Shown: positions 34,265 through 42,039 of the stretch, piece by piece | Layout: every line of letters starts with the position of its first letter | Numbering within the stretch: position 1 is the stretch's first letter | NCBI RefSeq assembly: GCF_014205295.1 | Contig: NZ_JACHNF010000001.1 | Location: forward strand, 3,596,001-3,660,000 | DNA: 64,000 nt | Source of the DNA: Kribbella solani | Lineage (GTDB): Bacteria; Actinomycetota; Actinomycetes; Propionibacteriales; Kribbellaceae | Direction of reading: 5' to 3' | Made by a program: the position numbers and the translations under genes | The notes under the pieces: model-generated | The model's database searches: none | What the model was told of the DNA's origin: nothing | What the model saw: only the letters and a program-made list of their open reading frames with translations

Positions 34265-35248
34265 ATGCGCAAGGTCATTGCCGCCCTGTTAGGTCCGGTG
34301 CTGGCGACCGCCGTCCTCGCCGGCTGCTCGAAGGAGCAGGCCGGCACCGAGGGCACCGCGGTCAGTAGTGGCAAGAAGGTCCACATCATCATGGTCACCC
34401 ACGGAGCACCGGGCGACCCGTTCTGGAACGCGGTGAAGCGGGGCGCCGAAGACGCCGCCAAGGATTTCAAGGTCGAGTTCGACTACCAGTCCACGTCGAA
34501 GGTCGACCCGGCCGAACAGGCCCGATTGATCGAGGCGGCGATCGCCCGCAAACCCGACGGGCTGGCCGTGTCCATCCTCGATCCGGACGCCGTCGCCGGC
34601 CCGATCAAGAAAGCCGTCGCCCGCGGCATTCCGGTGATCTCGCTGAACTCCGGCGACGCCTTCTTCGCCAAGCTCGGGATCCTCGCCCATGTCGGGCAGG
34701 CCGAGGAGATCGCCGGGCGCCAGGCCGGCGAGCGGATGGCCGGCGAAGGAGTCAAGAACGCGATCTGTATCAACCACGGTCAAGGCGACAAATCGGCGGA
34801 GCTGCGCTGCCAGGGATTCACCGGCGCGATCAGCAAGGCCGGCGGGAAGGCCAAGCAGGTAGTGGTGAGCCAAGGCGACCCGACCGGAACCCAGCGCCGG
34901 ATCGAAGCGGCGCTGAAGGCCGACCCCGGCATCGACGGCGTACTGGGTCTCGGTCCGGTGATCTTCAACCCGGTCAAGGCGGCACTCTCCTCGACCGGCA
35001 AGCTCGGCAAACTCCGGTTCGCGACCTTCGACCTCTCCCCCGACATCCTGGCCGCCGTCCGCGACGGCCAGGCGGATTTCGCCATCGATCAGCAGCAGTA
35101 CCTCCAGGGGTACCTACCGGTCGAGTTCCTCGCCCAGCGACTGCGGCTCGGCATCTGCCCGACCGGTCTGGTACTCGCCGGCCCGAACTTCGTGACCAAG
35201 GCCGACGCGCAGGCGGCGATCGAACTGTCCAAGCAGGGATTGCGGTAG
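34265..35248 (+). CDS. Sugar-type ABC importer binding lipoprotein
   Basis: 327 residues from the ATG at 34265 (AAGGAG six bases upstream). The signal peptide ends in the lipobox LAGC at residues 18-21. The mature protein follows the RbsB/type I fold: HIIMVTHGAPGDPFWNAVKRGAEDAAKDF, LAVSILDPDAVAGPIKKAVARGIPVISLNSG, and DFAIDQQQYLQGYLPVEFLA. It captures the ligand at the cell surface. It follows the aminotransferase by 40 bp and precedes the permease by 7 bp. Confidence 0.92.
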   Translation: MRKVIAALLGPVLATAVLAGCSKEQAGTEGTAVSSGKKVHIIMVTHGAPGDPFWNAVKRGAEDAAKDFKVEFDYQSTSKVDPAEQARLIEAAIARKPDGLAVSILDPDAVAGPIKKAVARGIPVISLNSGDAFFAKLGILAHVGQAEEIAGRQAGERMAGEGVKNAICINHGQGDKSAELRCQGFTGAISKAGGKAKQVVVSQGDPTGTQRRIEAALKADPGIDGVLGLGPVIFNPVKAALSSTGKLGKLRFATFDLSPDILAAVRDGQADFAIDQQQYLQGYLPVEFLAQRLRLGICPTGLVLAGPNFVTKADAQAAIELSKQGLR

Positions 35249-35255
35249 GTGACAG

Positions 35256-36296
35256 ATGACCTCCACGACAACCACACCCTCGAAGACCACGCCGTTACCG
35301 CAACGGCGGCCCGTCGCCGGCGTTGCCGGCCTGCTCCGCAGACCCGAGCTCGGCGCGGTCGCCGGCGCGCTCGGCGTGTACCTGCTGTTCACCGTCGTCG
35401 CCGGGAACTCCTTCTCCGCCCTGGAGGGGATGGGTAACTGGCTCACGGTCGCCGCCGAGCTCGGGATCATCGCCGTACCCGTCGCCATGCTGATGATCTC
35501 CGGCGAGTTCGACCTGTCGGTCGGATCGATGATCGGCGCCGCCGGAATGATCGTCGCCGTCGGGGTCGGCCACTACGGCTGGCCGGTGGCACCGACGGTT
35601 CTGCTCGCGTTCGCGTTCGCGCTCGTGATCGGTTTCTGCAACGGCGTCCTGGTCGTGATGACCGGCCTGCCGTCGTTCATCGTCACCCTCGCCACGCTGT
35701 TCCTGCTGCGAGGGCTGACGATCGGCATCTCGCGCGCCACCACCGCCTCGACCAACGTCAGCCTGGACGATGCCCATCAGGGTTCGTTCCTGACGACCTT
35801 CCTGACCTCGACCCGCGGCACCTTCTCGATCGAGATCCTGTGGTGGCTGGCGATCACTGCCCTCGCAACGTGGGTGATGCTGCGCAGCCGGTTCGGGAAC
35901 TGGATCTGCGCCACCGGCGGCGACATCGCGGCCGCACGCAACAGTGGCGTCAAAGTCGACCGCGTACGCATCGTGCTGTTCATGGCGACGGCTGCCGGGG
36001 CCTGCCTGGTAGGTGTCATGCAGGTGCTGACGTTCGGCTCCGGCGATGTGCTGCGAGGTGATCAGCAGGAGTTGCAGACGGTCATCGCCGCCGTCGTCGG
36101 CGGGTGCCTGCTGACCGGCGGGTACGGCACGGTCGTCGGCGCGTCCTTCGGCGCGCTCACGATCGGAATGGCCAGCCTCGGCATCAACTACGCGGGCTGG
36201 GATCCGGACTGGTTCAAAGCATTCCTCGGGGCGATGCTGCTCCTCGCCGTGATGGCCAACAACCTGATCCGCAAGAAGGCATTGGAGTCACGATGA
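35256..36296 (+). CDS. Sugar-type ABC importer permease
   Basis: 346 residues of the RbsC family with about ten hydrophobic segments. Markers: [57 protein letters not shown], and the cytoplasmic loop [30 protein letters not shown]. It overlaps the ATPase gene by 4 bp. Its partner lipoprotein and ATPase flank it, so the importer is complete. Confidence 0.92.
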   Translation: MTSTTTTPSKTTPLPQRRPVAGVAGLLRRPELGAVAGALGVYLLFTVVAGNSFSALEGMGNWLTVAAELGIIAVPVAMLMISGEFDLSVGSMIGAAGMIVAVGVGHYGWPVAPTVLLAFAFALVIGFCNGVLVVMTGLPSFIVTLATLFLLRGLTIGISRATTASTNVSLDDAHQGSFLTTFLTSTRGTFSIEILWWLAITALATWVMLRSRFGNWICATGGDIAAARNSGVKVDRVRIVLFMATAAGACLVGVMQVLTFGSGDVLRGDQQELQTVIAAVVGGCLLTGGYGTVVGASFGALTIGMASLGINYAGWDPDWFKAFLGAMLLLAVMANNLIRKKALESR

Positions 36297-37102
36297 GCCT
36301 GCCTGAACAGCCGATTCTCGAATTACGTGACGTCTGCAAGTGGTTCGGCACCGTACGCGCCCTGGACGGTGTGTCGATCGCCATCCACCCGGGCGAGGTG
36401 CATTGCCTGCTCGGCGACAACGGTGCCGGCAAGTCCACCTTGATCAAGATCCTGTCCGGGGTTCACAAACCCTCACAGGGCGAGTTCCGCGTCGACGGCG
36501 TACCCACCACGTTCGACAGCCCGCGGGACGCGATGGCCAAAGGTGTCTCGACGGTTTTCCAGGACCTGTCGATGATCCCGCTGATGAGTATCGGCCGGAA
36601 CTTCTTCCTCGGCCGCGAACCGATGAAAGGCCATGGTCCACTCAAGCGCATCGACATGCGGACCATGAACGACATCGCCCACGCCGAGCTGGCGCGGATC
36701 GGAATCCAGGTCCGTGACGTCGGCCAGCTGGTCGGTACGCTCTCCGGCGGCGAACGGCAGTCCGTCGCGATCGCGCGGGCGGTGCATTTCGGGGCGCGGG
36801 TGCTGATCCTCGACGAGCCCACGTCCGCTCTGGGCGTGAAGGAAGCCGGGGTGGTGCTGCGCTACATCGCGCAGGCCCGCGACCGCGGCGTGGCGGTCGT
36901 CTTCATCACCCACAACGCCCATCACGCGTTCCCGGTGGGCGACCGCTTCACCATCCTCACCCGCGGCCAGAGCTACGGAACGGTCGCCAAACACGAGACG
37001 ACCCGCGAGGACGTACTCAACAAAATGGCCGGCGGCGACGACCTCGCCGAACTCGACCACGAAATCGCCGAGTTCGCCCGCACGGACGAGTCGAGCACCT
37101 AG
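36293..37102 (+). CDS. Sugar-type ABC importer ATPase, single-domain form
   Basis: 269 residues from the ATG at 36293 (ATGA overlap). One nucleotide-binding domain only: Walker [18 protein letters not shown]-loop VFQDLSM, signature [15 protein letters not shown], Walker [13 protein letters not shown] and switch His in [12 protein letters not shown]. It is the half-size, FrcA-like form; two copies would dimerise, unlike the double-domain RbsA type encoded at 5625-7277. The acidic tail ([14 protein letters not shown]) is typical of the group. It is the last gene of the LacI-controlled operon. Confidence 0.92.
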   Translation: MSLPEQPILELRDVCKWFGTVRALDGVSIAIHPGEVHCLLGDNGAGKSTLIKILSGVHKPSQGEFRVDGVPTTFDSPRDAMAKGVSTVFQDLSMIPLMSIGRNFFLGREPMKGHGPLKRIDMRTMNDIAHAELARIGIQVRDVGQLVGTLSGGERQSVAIARAVHFGARVLILDEPTSALGVKEAGVVLRYIAQARDRGVAVVFITHNAHHAFPVGDRFTILTRGQSYGTVAKHETTREDVLNKMAGGDDLAELDHEIAEFARTDESST

Positions 37103-37133
37103 TACGACCCGCCCGAACCACGGTGACCTGCAA

Positions 37134-37157
37134 GCCCGGAAGCCCACCCTTCCGGGC
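37134..37157. terminator. Bidirectional hairpin terminator
   Basis: GCCCGGAAG at 37134-37142 pairs perfectly with CTTCCGGGC at 37149-37157 around a 6-nt loop. It lies between the convergent ABC operon and phosphonoacetate-hydrolase-like gene. There is no U-tract, as is common in high-GC organisms. Confidence 0.75.
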
Positions 37158-37190
37158 CTCAGGACCGGCTTGTGAAGATCCGGACTCGCG

Positions 37191-38201
37191 CTACGGGTGA
37201 TGGGTGCCGGGCAGCCAGTTGGTCAGGAGTGGGGTGAGGAGGTCTTTGTTGTGTTTCGGTGGGGTTCGGTACTGGAGCGACTCGTTGTTGTGGGCAACCA
37301 ATGGGACGGGTACTTCGTGCAGGCTGCCGTGTGATCTGTAGTGGGATGGGAGTTGCTCCGACTCCTGCCCCGGTGCGAGGTCGCCGAAGACCGTGTTCGG
37401 GTCGCCGAGGACGACCAGGTCACCGATCCGGTCGGGGTGCAGATGGAAGCGTACGGCCGCGTCGCCGCGGGTCAGGACGCTTTCGACGCCGGGCAGCTTG
37501 TTGAGCGCGTCGGTAACCCGGCCTTCGTCGCGCGGATCGTTGAGCCAGATCCACGCCGTACCACCGAACGTCCGGTGATGACGCACGTACTTGTCCTTCT
37601 CGGCGGACAGCGCCCGCCGGACCGGTGCGTCCCGGTTGGCAAGTGCCTGGTTGAGGTCGTACACCAGCGTCTTGTAGTTCATGCCGTGGTCCGCCGTCGC
37701 GAAGAACGCCGCGTCCGGCGCCGCGTCCACGGCCACGGTCCAGAGCCAGTGGTTGATGCCGGCGGAGTAGATTCCGGGCGGCTGGCCGTAACGGTCCGCG
37801 AAAGCGGCAGGCGGTTCCTCCGCCGCGACGGCCGGCGTTGTCTTCGTACCGAGCAGACTGACCGTCTTCTTCTTGGCGGTAAGCAAAGCCGCCTTCCCAC
37901 CGTGGTCGGCGACCTGCGTCATCAACGTCGGTCGCAGGAGCAGCTCGGCGCTCTCCATGTAATCCTCTTCGCCGGTCGCCGGGACGTAGTAGTAGTTCCC
38001 GGTGATGCCGTGCTCCGAGGGCCACGCGGCACAACTGATTCCGGCGTTGTTCGCGTTCGTGACGGTCGGAGCAATCGCCTCGACCACCGTCGACAAACCG
38101 TTCGCGCCGAGCCGGTCCAGCTCAGGCATCACCTCCGGTGTCGCGTACGCCGGGTCCAGGCCGTCGATCATCGCAACGACCACGCGCTGCCGGTTCGTCA
38201 T
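37191..38201 (-). CDS. Phosphonoacetate hydrolase (PhnA)-like protein, apparent internal deletion
   Basis: 336 residues from the ATG at 38201. The alkaline-phosphatase superfamily pattern matches PhnA: VVVAMIDGLDPAYATPEVMPELDRL (Asp13), EAIAPTVTNANNAG (threonine nucleophile), SEHGITGNYYYVP, TADHGMNYK (Asp-His) and RSHGSLHEVPVPLV (His). PhnA cleaves phosphonoacetate to acetate and phosphate with two zinc ions. The family's Asp-x3-His metal motif, expected between GIYSAGINHWLW and TADHGM, is not there: the sequence passes straight from APDAAFFA to TADHGM, and the protein is about 60-70 residues short. It may be inactive or altered. It is 7 bp after the GntR gene. Confidence 0.8.
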   Translation of the reverse strand: MTNRQRVVVAMIDGLDPAYATPEVMPELDRLGANGLSTVVEAIAPTVTNANNAGISCAAWPSEHGITGNYYYVPATGEEDYMESAELLLRPTLMTQVADHGGKAALLTAKKKTVSLLGTKTTPAVAAEEPPAAFADRYGQPPGIYSAGINHWLWTVAVDAAPDAAFFATADHGMNYKTLVYDLNQALANRDAPVRRALSAEKDKYVRHHRTFGGTAWIWLNDPRDEGRVTDALNKLPGVESVLTRGDAAVRFHLHPDRIGDLVVLGDPNTVFGDLAPGQESEQLPSHYRSHGSLHEVPVPLVAHNNESLQYRTPPKHNKDLLTPLLTNWLPGTHHP

Positions 38202-38208
38202 CGGGTAC

Positions 38209-38970
38209 TCACTCCTCACCCTCGAGCTGCTCGGTCAAGCGGATGACGTACTCGGCGCGATCGGCGCGAGTGTGGTGCTGAAGCAACATCACGGGTACGC
38301 CGTGGTGGTCGGTGTTGATTCCGTTGACGACCAGAACCGGCGTACCCGGCGCGATGTCGAGCCAGCGGGCGGTCTCGTCGTCAGCCGCCGCGGCCGAGAA
38401 TCCACGTTCGGCCCGGATCACCGGGAGCCCTTGGTCGGCGAGCACCGACGTCAGGCTGTTCACCCCGTCCCAGTCCGCCGGCGCGACACCGACCGGCATC
38501 AGCACGGTCGACAGCGACCACGGCGGACCGTCGAGCAGCCGCCGGAAACGGAATCGGGCCAGCGGCGGTTTCCAACCGCGAGGCACCCGGCTTCTGGTGT
38601 CCGCGTCCAGATCCCGCAGCCAGACCCGGGAGGACTCCAGCAGCTCGTGGGTGACGGTCAGCCCGCGCGCGGCCATACTCTCGGCCAGCCCGGCGTGACT
38701 GTCGTCGATCCGATGCCGCACCGACGCCTCGCGGACGAAACTGCCGACGCCATGCTCGGTCCGGATCACGTTCGAACGCGCGAGCTCCGACAGCGCCCGG
38801 CGCACGGTCAGCCGATTGACGCCGTACGCCTCGGCGAGCTCCTTCTCCGGCGGCAACTTCGCCCCCGGAGCGAACTCACCGTGCTGGATTCGATCGGTGA
38901 GATCACCGGCCAGTTCGCCGTACAGCGCTGCTCCCCGGCGCCGCAGGACCGCCGAGCCTCGAGTCGCCAT
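38209..38970 (-). CDS. GntR-family regulator with UTRA domain
   Basis: 253 residues from the ATG at 38970 (another in-frame ATG is at 38976). The winged helix reads ALYGELAGDLTDRIQHGEFAPGAKLPPEKELAEAYGVNRLTVRRALSELARSNVI. The rest is a UTRA ligand domain (ADDETARWLDIAPGTPVLVVNGINTDHHGVPVMLLQHHTRADR). This HutC/PhnF subgroup senses small metabolites, in PhnF's case linked to phosphonate or phosphate use. It precedes the PhnA-like gene in one operon, and a perfect 26-bp palindrome lies just upstream, so autoregulation is likely. Confidence 0.9.
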   Translation of the reverse strand: MATRGSAVLRRRGAALYGELAGDLTDRIQHGEFAPGAKLPPEKELAEAYGVNRLTVRRALSELARSNVIRTEHGVGSFVREASVRHRIDDSHAGLAESMAARGLTVTHELLESSRVWLRDLDADTRSRVPRGWKPPLARFRFRRLLDGPPWSLSTVLMPVGVAPADWDGVNSLTSVLADQGLPVIRAERGFSAAAADDETARWLDIAPGTPVLVVNGINTDHHGVPVMLLQHHTRADRAEYVIRLTEQLEGEE

Positions 38971-38980
38971 GATCATCAGT

Positions 38981-39006
38981 CTGGTAGATGTCTACACATC
39001 TACCAG
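38981..39006. promoter_or_regulatory. Perfect 26-bp palindrome, GntR operator
   Basis: CTGGTAGATGT at 38981-38991 and ACATCTACCAG at 38996-39006 are exact inverted repeats around CTAC. It begins 5-11 bp upstream of the GntR start codons. The length and perfect symmetry fit a dimeric GntR/UTRA repressor. Confidence 0.75.
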
Positions 39007-39044
39007 ACCTCGATCCATGAACAATGCATGAACTGACGTGGCTG

Positions 39045-40421
39045 CTACGAGACCTTTGCGTGGTTGTCGGGGGTGGAACGGCGGGATCTGCGGCGGGTGA
39101 GCAGGGCGGTGCCGAGGACGGTGAGGGCGATGACCGCGGTGGCGCCGAGGTTCAGGCGCTGGTCGGATTGGGTGGCCATGAAGACGAGCATGACGGGGAT
39201 GACGATGACCACCGCCCAGGTCAGGTACGGGTAGGCCCACATGCGTACCGGCAGCGGGGTGCCTGAGCTGTCGAACTTGGCGCGGAGGCGGAGCTGGGAG
39301 ACCGCGATGACGAAGTAGACGAGCAGCGCGATCGCGCCGGAGGTGGCCAGGAGTACGCCGAAGACCTTTTCGGGGAAGAGGTAGTTGCAGATCACGGCCA
39401 GGAAGCCGACCGCAGTGGACGCGAGGACGGCACCGCGCGGTACGCCGCGGGAGGTGGTCTGGACGACGATCGCCGGCGCCTGGCCGCGTTTGCCGAGTGA
39501 GTAGATCATCCGGGACGCGGTGTACAGCGCCGAGTTCAGGCAGCTCGCCACGGCTACCAGCACGACCAGGTCGACGATGACCGTCGCGCCGGGTACGCCG
39601 AGTGCCTGCAGCGCGGTCTGGTAGGAACCGTTGGTGGCCAGGCCGGGCTCGTTCCACGGCACGATCACGACGACGAGCAGGATGGACGCGAGGTAGAACA
39701 ACGCGATCCGCCAAATCACCGAACGGGTCGCCTTGCCGACCTGCTCGTCCGGGTGGTCGGACTCGGCGGCGGCGATCGTCACGATCTCGGTACCCATGAA
39801 GCTGAACATCGTCACCAGGACCGCGGCCACGACCGCGCCGAACCCGTTCGGCAGGAAACCTCCGGTGTCCCACAGATGCTGGATCCCGCTGTGGTCCGAA
39901 CCGAACACGCCCAGCACGGCCAGTACGCCGATCCCGATGAACCCGATGATCGCGATCACCTTGAGCAGGGCGAACCAGAACTCGAACTCGCCGTAGTTCG
40001 CGACGCTGAACAGGTTCGTCAGGGTCAGACCCAGCGTCACCGCGAGCGCCCAGACCCACTTCGGTACGCCGGTCCAGCCCTCCAGGATCGCCGCCGCCGC
40101 GGTCGCCTCGACCGGAATCACCAGCACCCAGAACCACCAGTACAGCCAGCCGACCGTGAAGCCGGCCCAGGACCCGATCGCGCGGTCGGCGTACACCGAG
40201 AACGAGCCGGTGTCCGGGTTCGCCGCGGCCATCTCGCCGAGCATCCGCATCACCAGGACGACGAGCGTCCCCGCGAAGGCGTACGCGATGAGTACGCCGG
40301 GACCGGCTTTGCTGATCGCCGTACCGGACCCGACGAACAGGCCGGCGCCGATCACGCCGGCGATGCTGATCATCGTGACGTGGCGGCCTTTCAGCCCCGC
40401 GGACAACTCATCGACAGCCAC
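39045..40421 (-). CDS. APC-family amino acid permease (GABA permease-like)
   Basis: 458 residues from the GTG at 40421 (GAGGAG seven bases upstream); the frame extends further but without likely coding sequence. It has twelve expected membrane segments and the family's opening LSAGLKGRHVTMISIAGVIGAGLFVGSGTAISKAGPGVLIAYAFAG, which includes the substrate-binding Gly-rich break in helix 1. Later markers are MFSFMGTEIVTIAAAESDHPDEQVGKATRSVIWRI and VASCLNSALYTASRMIYSLGKRGQAP. It resembles GabP, so proton-coupled uptake of GABA or a similar amino acid is likely. It lies tandem to the GntR operon but has no visible link to it. Confidence 0.9.
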   Translation of the reverse strand: MAVDELSAGLKGRHVTMISIAGVIGAGLFVGSGTAISKAGPGVLIAYAFAGTLVVLVMRMLGEMAAANPDTGSFSVYADRAIGSWAGFTVGWLYWWFWVLVIPVEATAAAAILEGWTGVPKWVWALAVTLGLTLTNLFSVANYGEFEFWFALLKVIAIIGFIGIGVLAVLGVFGSDHSGIQHLWDTGGFLPNGFGAVVAAVLVTMFSFMGTEIVTIAAAESDHPDEQVGKATRSVIWRIALFYLASILLVVVIVPWNEPGLATNGSYQTALQALGVPGATVIVDLVVLVAVASCLNSALYTASRMIYSLGKRGQAPAIVVQTTSRGVPRGAVLASTAVGFLAVICNYLFPEKVFGVLLATSGAIALLVYFVIAVSQLRLRAKFDSSGTPLPVRMWAYPYLTWAVVIVIPVMLVFMATQSDQRLNLGATAVIALTVLGTALLTRRRSRRSTPDNHAKVS

Positions 40422-40594
40422 GTCGTACTCCTCGCAACGATGTTCCGGCCGCCCGGGCGGATCGGCTCCGGCGAACATCCTGGCAGCGAAAAGGCTCAAT
40501 TCGCATCCGAACCGCCACCAACCGTGCACTAACAGTTACAGTCATCGACCGCTGACAGCCGACCTGGGCGCCAAGAGAGCGTCGCGACCGCCGA

Positions 40595-40927
40595 TCAGGG
40601 TTTGGTGGCTTCGGCGATCTGCTCGTGGTGGCGGATTACCTCGCTGATGATGAAGCCGAGGAGCTTCTCGGCGAAGACCGGGTCGAGTTTGGCGGTTTCG
40701 GCGAGGGCGCGCAGGCGAGTGATCTGGCCGGCTTCGCGGGCCGGGTCGGCCGGTGGCAGGGCGTGTACGGCCTTGAGGTGGCCGACCTGCTGGGTGTACT
40801 TGAAGCGTTCGGCCAGGATGTGGACGAGAGCCGCGTCGAGGTTGTCGATGCTGTCGCGCAGCCGGTCCAGCTCGGCGCGGATCGCCGGGTCGACATCCTG
40901 CGGGCCGGCGGCGTTGCTCGTGGTCAT
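40595..40927 (-). CDS. Chorismate mutase (AroQ class, short form)
   Basis: 110 residues from the ATG at 40927. All-helical AroQ pattern: AIRAELDRLRDSIDNLDAALVHILAERFKYTQQVGHLKA, with the active-site Arg (LDRLRDSID) and the ERxKxxxxVGxxK segment, then a C-terminal helix FAEKLLGFIISEVIRHHEQI. It converts chorismate to prephenate for Phe/Tyr synthesis. Such small actinobacterial enzymes often need a DAHP synthase partner for full activity. TATGCT (40940-40935, minus) stands seven bases before the ATG with no ribosome site, which suggests a leaderless transcript. It is divergent from the dihydropteroate synthase gene. Confidence 0.9.
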   Translation of the reverse strand: MTTSNAAGPQDVDPAIRAELDRLRDSIDNLDAALVHILAERFKYTQQVGHLKAVHALPPADPAREAGQITRLRALAETAKLDPVFAEKLLGFIISEVIRHHEQIAEATKP

Positions 40928-41109
40928 GCGGTTCAGCATAAGCAGCCCATCCAGGCCCGCACCGAGCACCACCGGGTTCGCTTGCCGGCCGGTAAGGTGT
41001 CGGGTGGGTCGTGACTGGCGTCTGGATGGGTCACCATCGTGGAGCGACCCCGTCAGCTGACGCTGTGCCGCGCGCCTGGGCCTCTGGGACATTCTCTGGG
41101 AGGCACAGC

Positions 41110-41952
41110 GTGGTGTATGACTTCACTCCTTCGGCACTGTCGACGGTACGGCCCCGGCTGGTCGGGATCGTCAACGTCACCGCCGACTCGTTCTCCGACG
41201 GCGGCCGGTTCCTGGCAACCGAGGATGCGCTGGCGCAGGCGTGGCGATTGCTCGCGGCCGGCGCGGACATCATCGAACTCGGGGCGGCCGCGAGTCATCC
41301 AGGCGCCGAACGGGTCAGCGTCGACGCGGAGATCCGCCGTTTGGCCGACGTACTGGACGAGTTGGTGACTGCCCGCGTTCCGGTGTCGATCGACTCGTAC
41401 GCACCCGAGACGCAGTTGTACGCCGCGGCCCATGGCGCCACCTATCTCAACGACATCCACGGCTTCCCGGACCCGGAACGGTACGCCGAACTGGCCGACA
41501 GCGGATGCACGCTCATCGTCATGCACGCGGTCCAGCACCGTGGCCCGGCGACGAAGGTGCGGATCGACCCGCCGGCCGTACAACAAGGGATCGACCGCTT
41601 CTTCCGCGACCGGCTCGACGCGCTGCAAGCAGCCGGCATCAGTCGCGACCGCCTGGTCGTCGATCCCGGGCTCGGCTACTTCCTCAGCAGCGCGCCCGAG
41701 CCGTCGATCATGGTGCTGGCCGGGCTCGCGGACCTGAAGGCCGGCTACGGCCTGCCGGTCCTGGTCTCACCTTCCCGGAAGTCGTTCCTTCGCACGCTGA
41801 CTGGCAAGGACCTCGCCGACATCGGGCCGGCGACCCTGGCCGCGGAGCTGTACGCGGCCGGCCAAGGCGCGGACTTCATCCGTACGCATGACGTCGCCGC
41901 GCTCTCGGACGCGCTGACGATCTTCACCGCCCTGGCCAAGGGACGCGCGTAA
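41110..41952 (+). CDS. Dihydropteroate synthase, Sul1/Sul2-like
   Basis: 280 residues from the GTG at 41110 (GGGAGG six bases upstream; the next codon is also GTG). DHPS joins p-aminobenzoate to the pterin pyrophosphate in folate synthesis. The protein has NVTADSFSDGGRFL and a C-terminal DFIRTH. The wording between them is not that of ordinary FolP but of the sulfonamide-insensitive Sul enzymes: ELGAAASHPGAERVS, SIDSYAPETQLYA, YLNDIHGFPDPERY, LIVMHAVQ, VVDPGLGYFLSSAPE and VLVSPSRKSFLRTLTGKD. The similarity to Sul2 is recalled from memory, not computed. No integron or transposon features are nearby, and no folB/folK neighbours, so this may be a second, chromosomal DHPS. Confidence 0.85.
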   Translation: MVYDFTPSALSTVRPRLVGIVNVTADSFSDGGRFLATEDALAQAWRLLAAGADIIELGAAASHPGAERVSVDAEIRRLADVLDELVTARVPVSIDSYAPETQLYAAAHGATYLNDIHGFPDPERYAELADSGCTLIVMHAVQHRGPATKVRIDPPAVQQGIDRFFRDRLDALQAAGISRDRLVVDPGLGYFLSSAPEPSIMVLAGLADLKAGYGLPVLVSPSRKSFLRTLTGKDLADIGPATLAAELYAAGQGADFIRTHDVAALSDALTIFTALAKGRA

Positions 41953-41964
41953 CCGGCATTTCTT

Positions 41965-41976
41965 CATCGAGCGATG
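41965..41976. promoter_or_regulatory. Inverted repeat upstream of the monooxygenase, copy 1
   Basis: CATCGAGCGATG: 5-bp arms with centre AG, flanked left by CTT as in copy 2. It lies just upstream of a possible -35 (TTTACT, 41980-41985). Confidence 0.5.
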
Positions 41977-42006
41977 GGGTTTACTCGCGGACGCCTGTAC
42001 CGTTAA

Positions 42007-42024
42007 CTTCATCAAGTGATGAAG
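42007..42024. promoter_or_regulatory. Inverted repeat upstream of the monooxygenase, copy 2
   Basis: CTTCATCAAGTGATGAAG: perfect 8-bp arms with a 2-bp centre. It overlaps the probable -10 TAACTT (42004-42009). The centre is 45 bp from that of copy 1. The two share CATC-R-AG-Y-GATG, so they likely bind one repressor, not identified here. Confidence 0.65.
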
Positions 42025-42039
42025 AAAGGTGTGGGGCCG

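Noticed and set aside
32785..34470. 561-codon antisense frame across the aminotransferase
   Set aside because: Crosses the mapped promoter and operator of the aminotransferase operon and has no recognisable domain.
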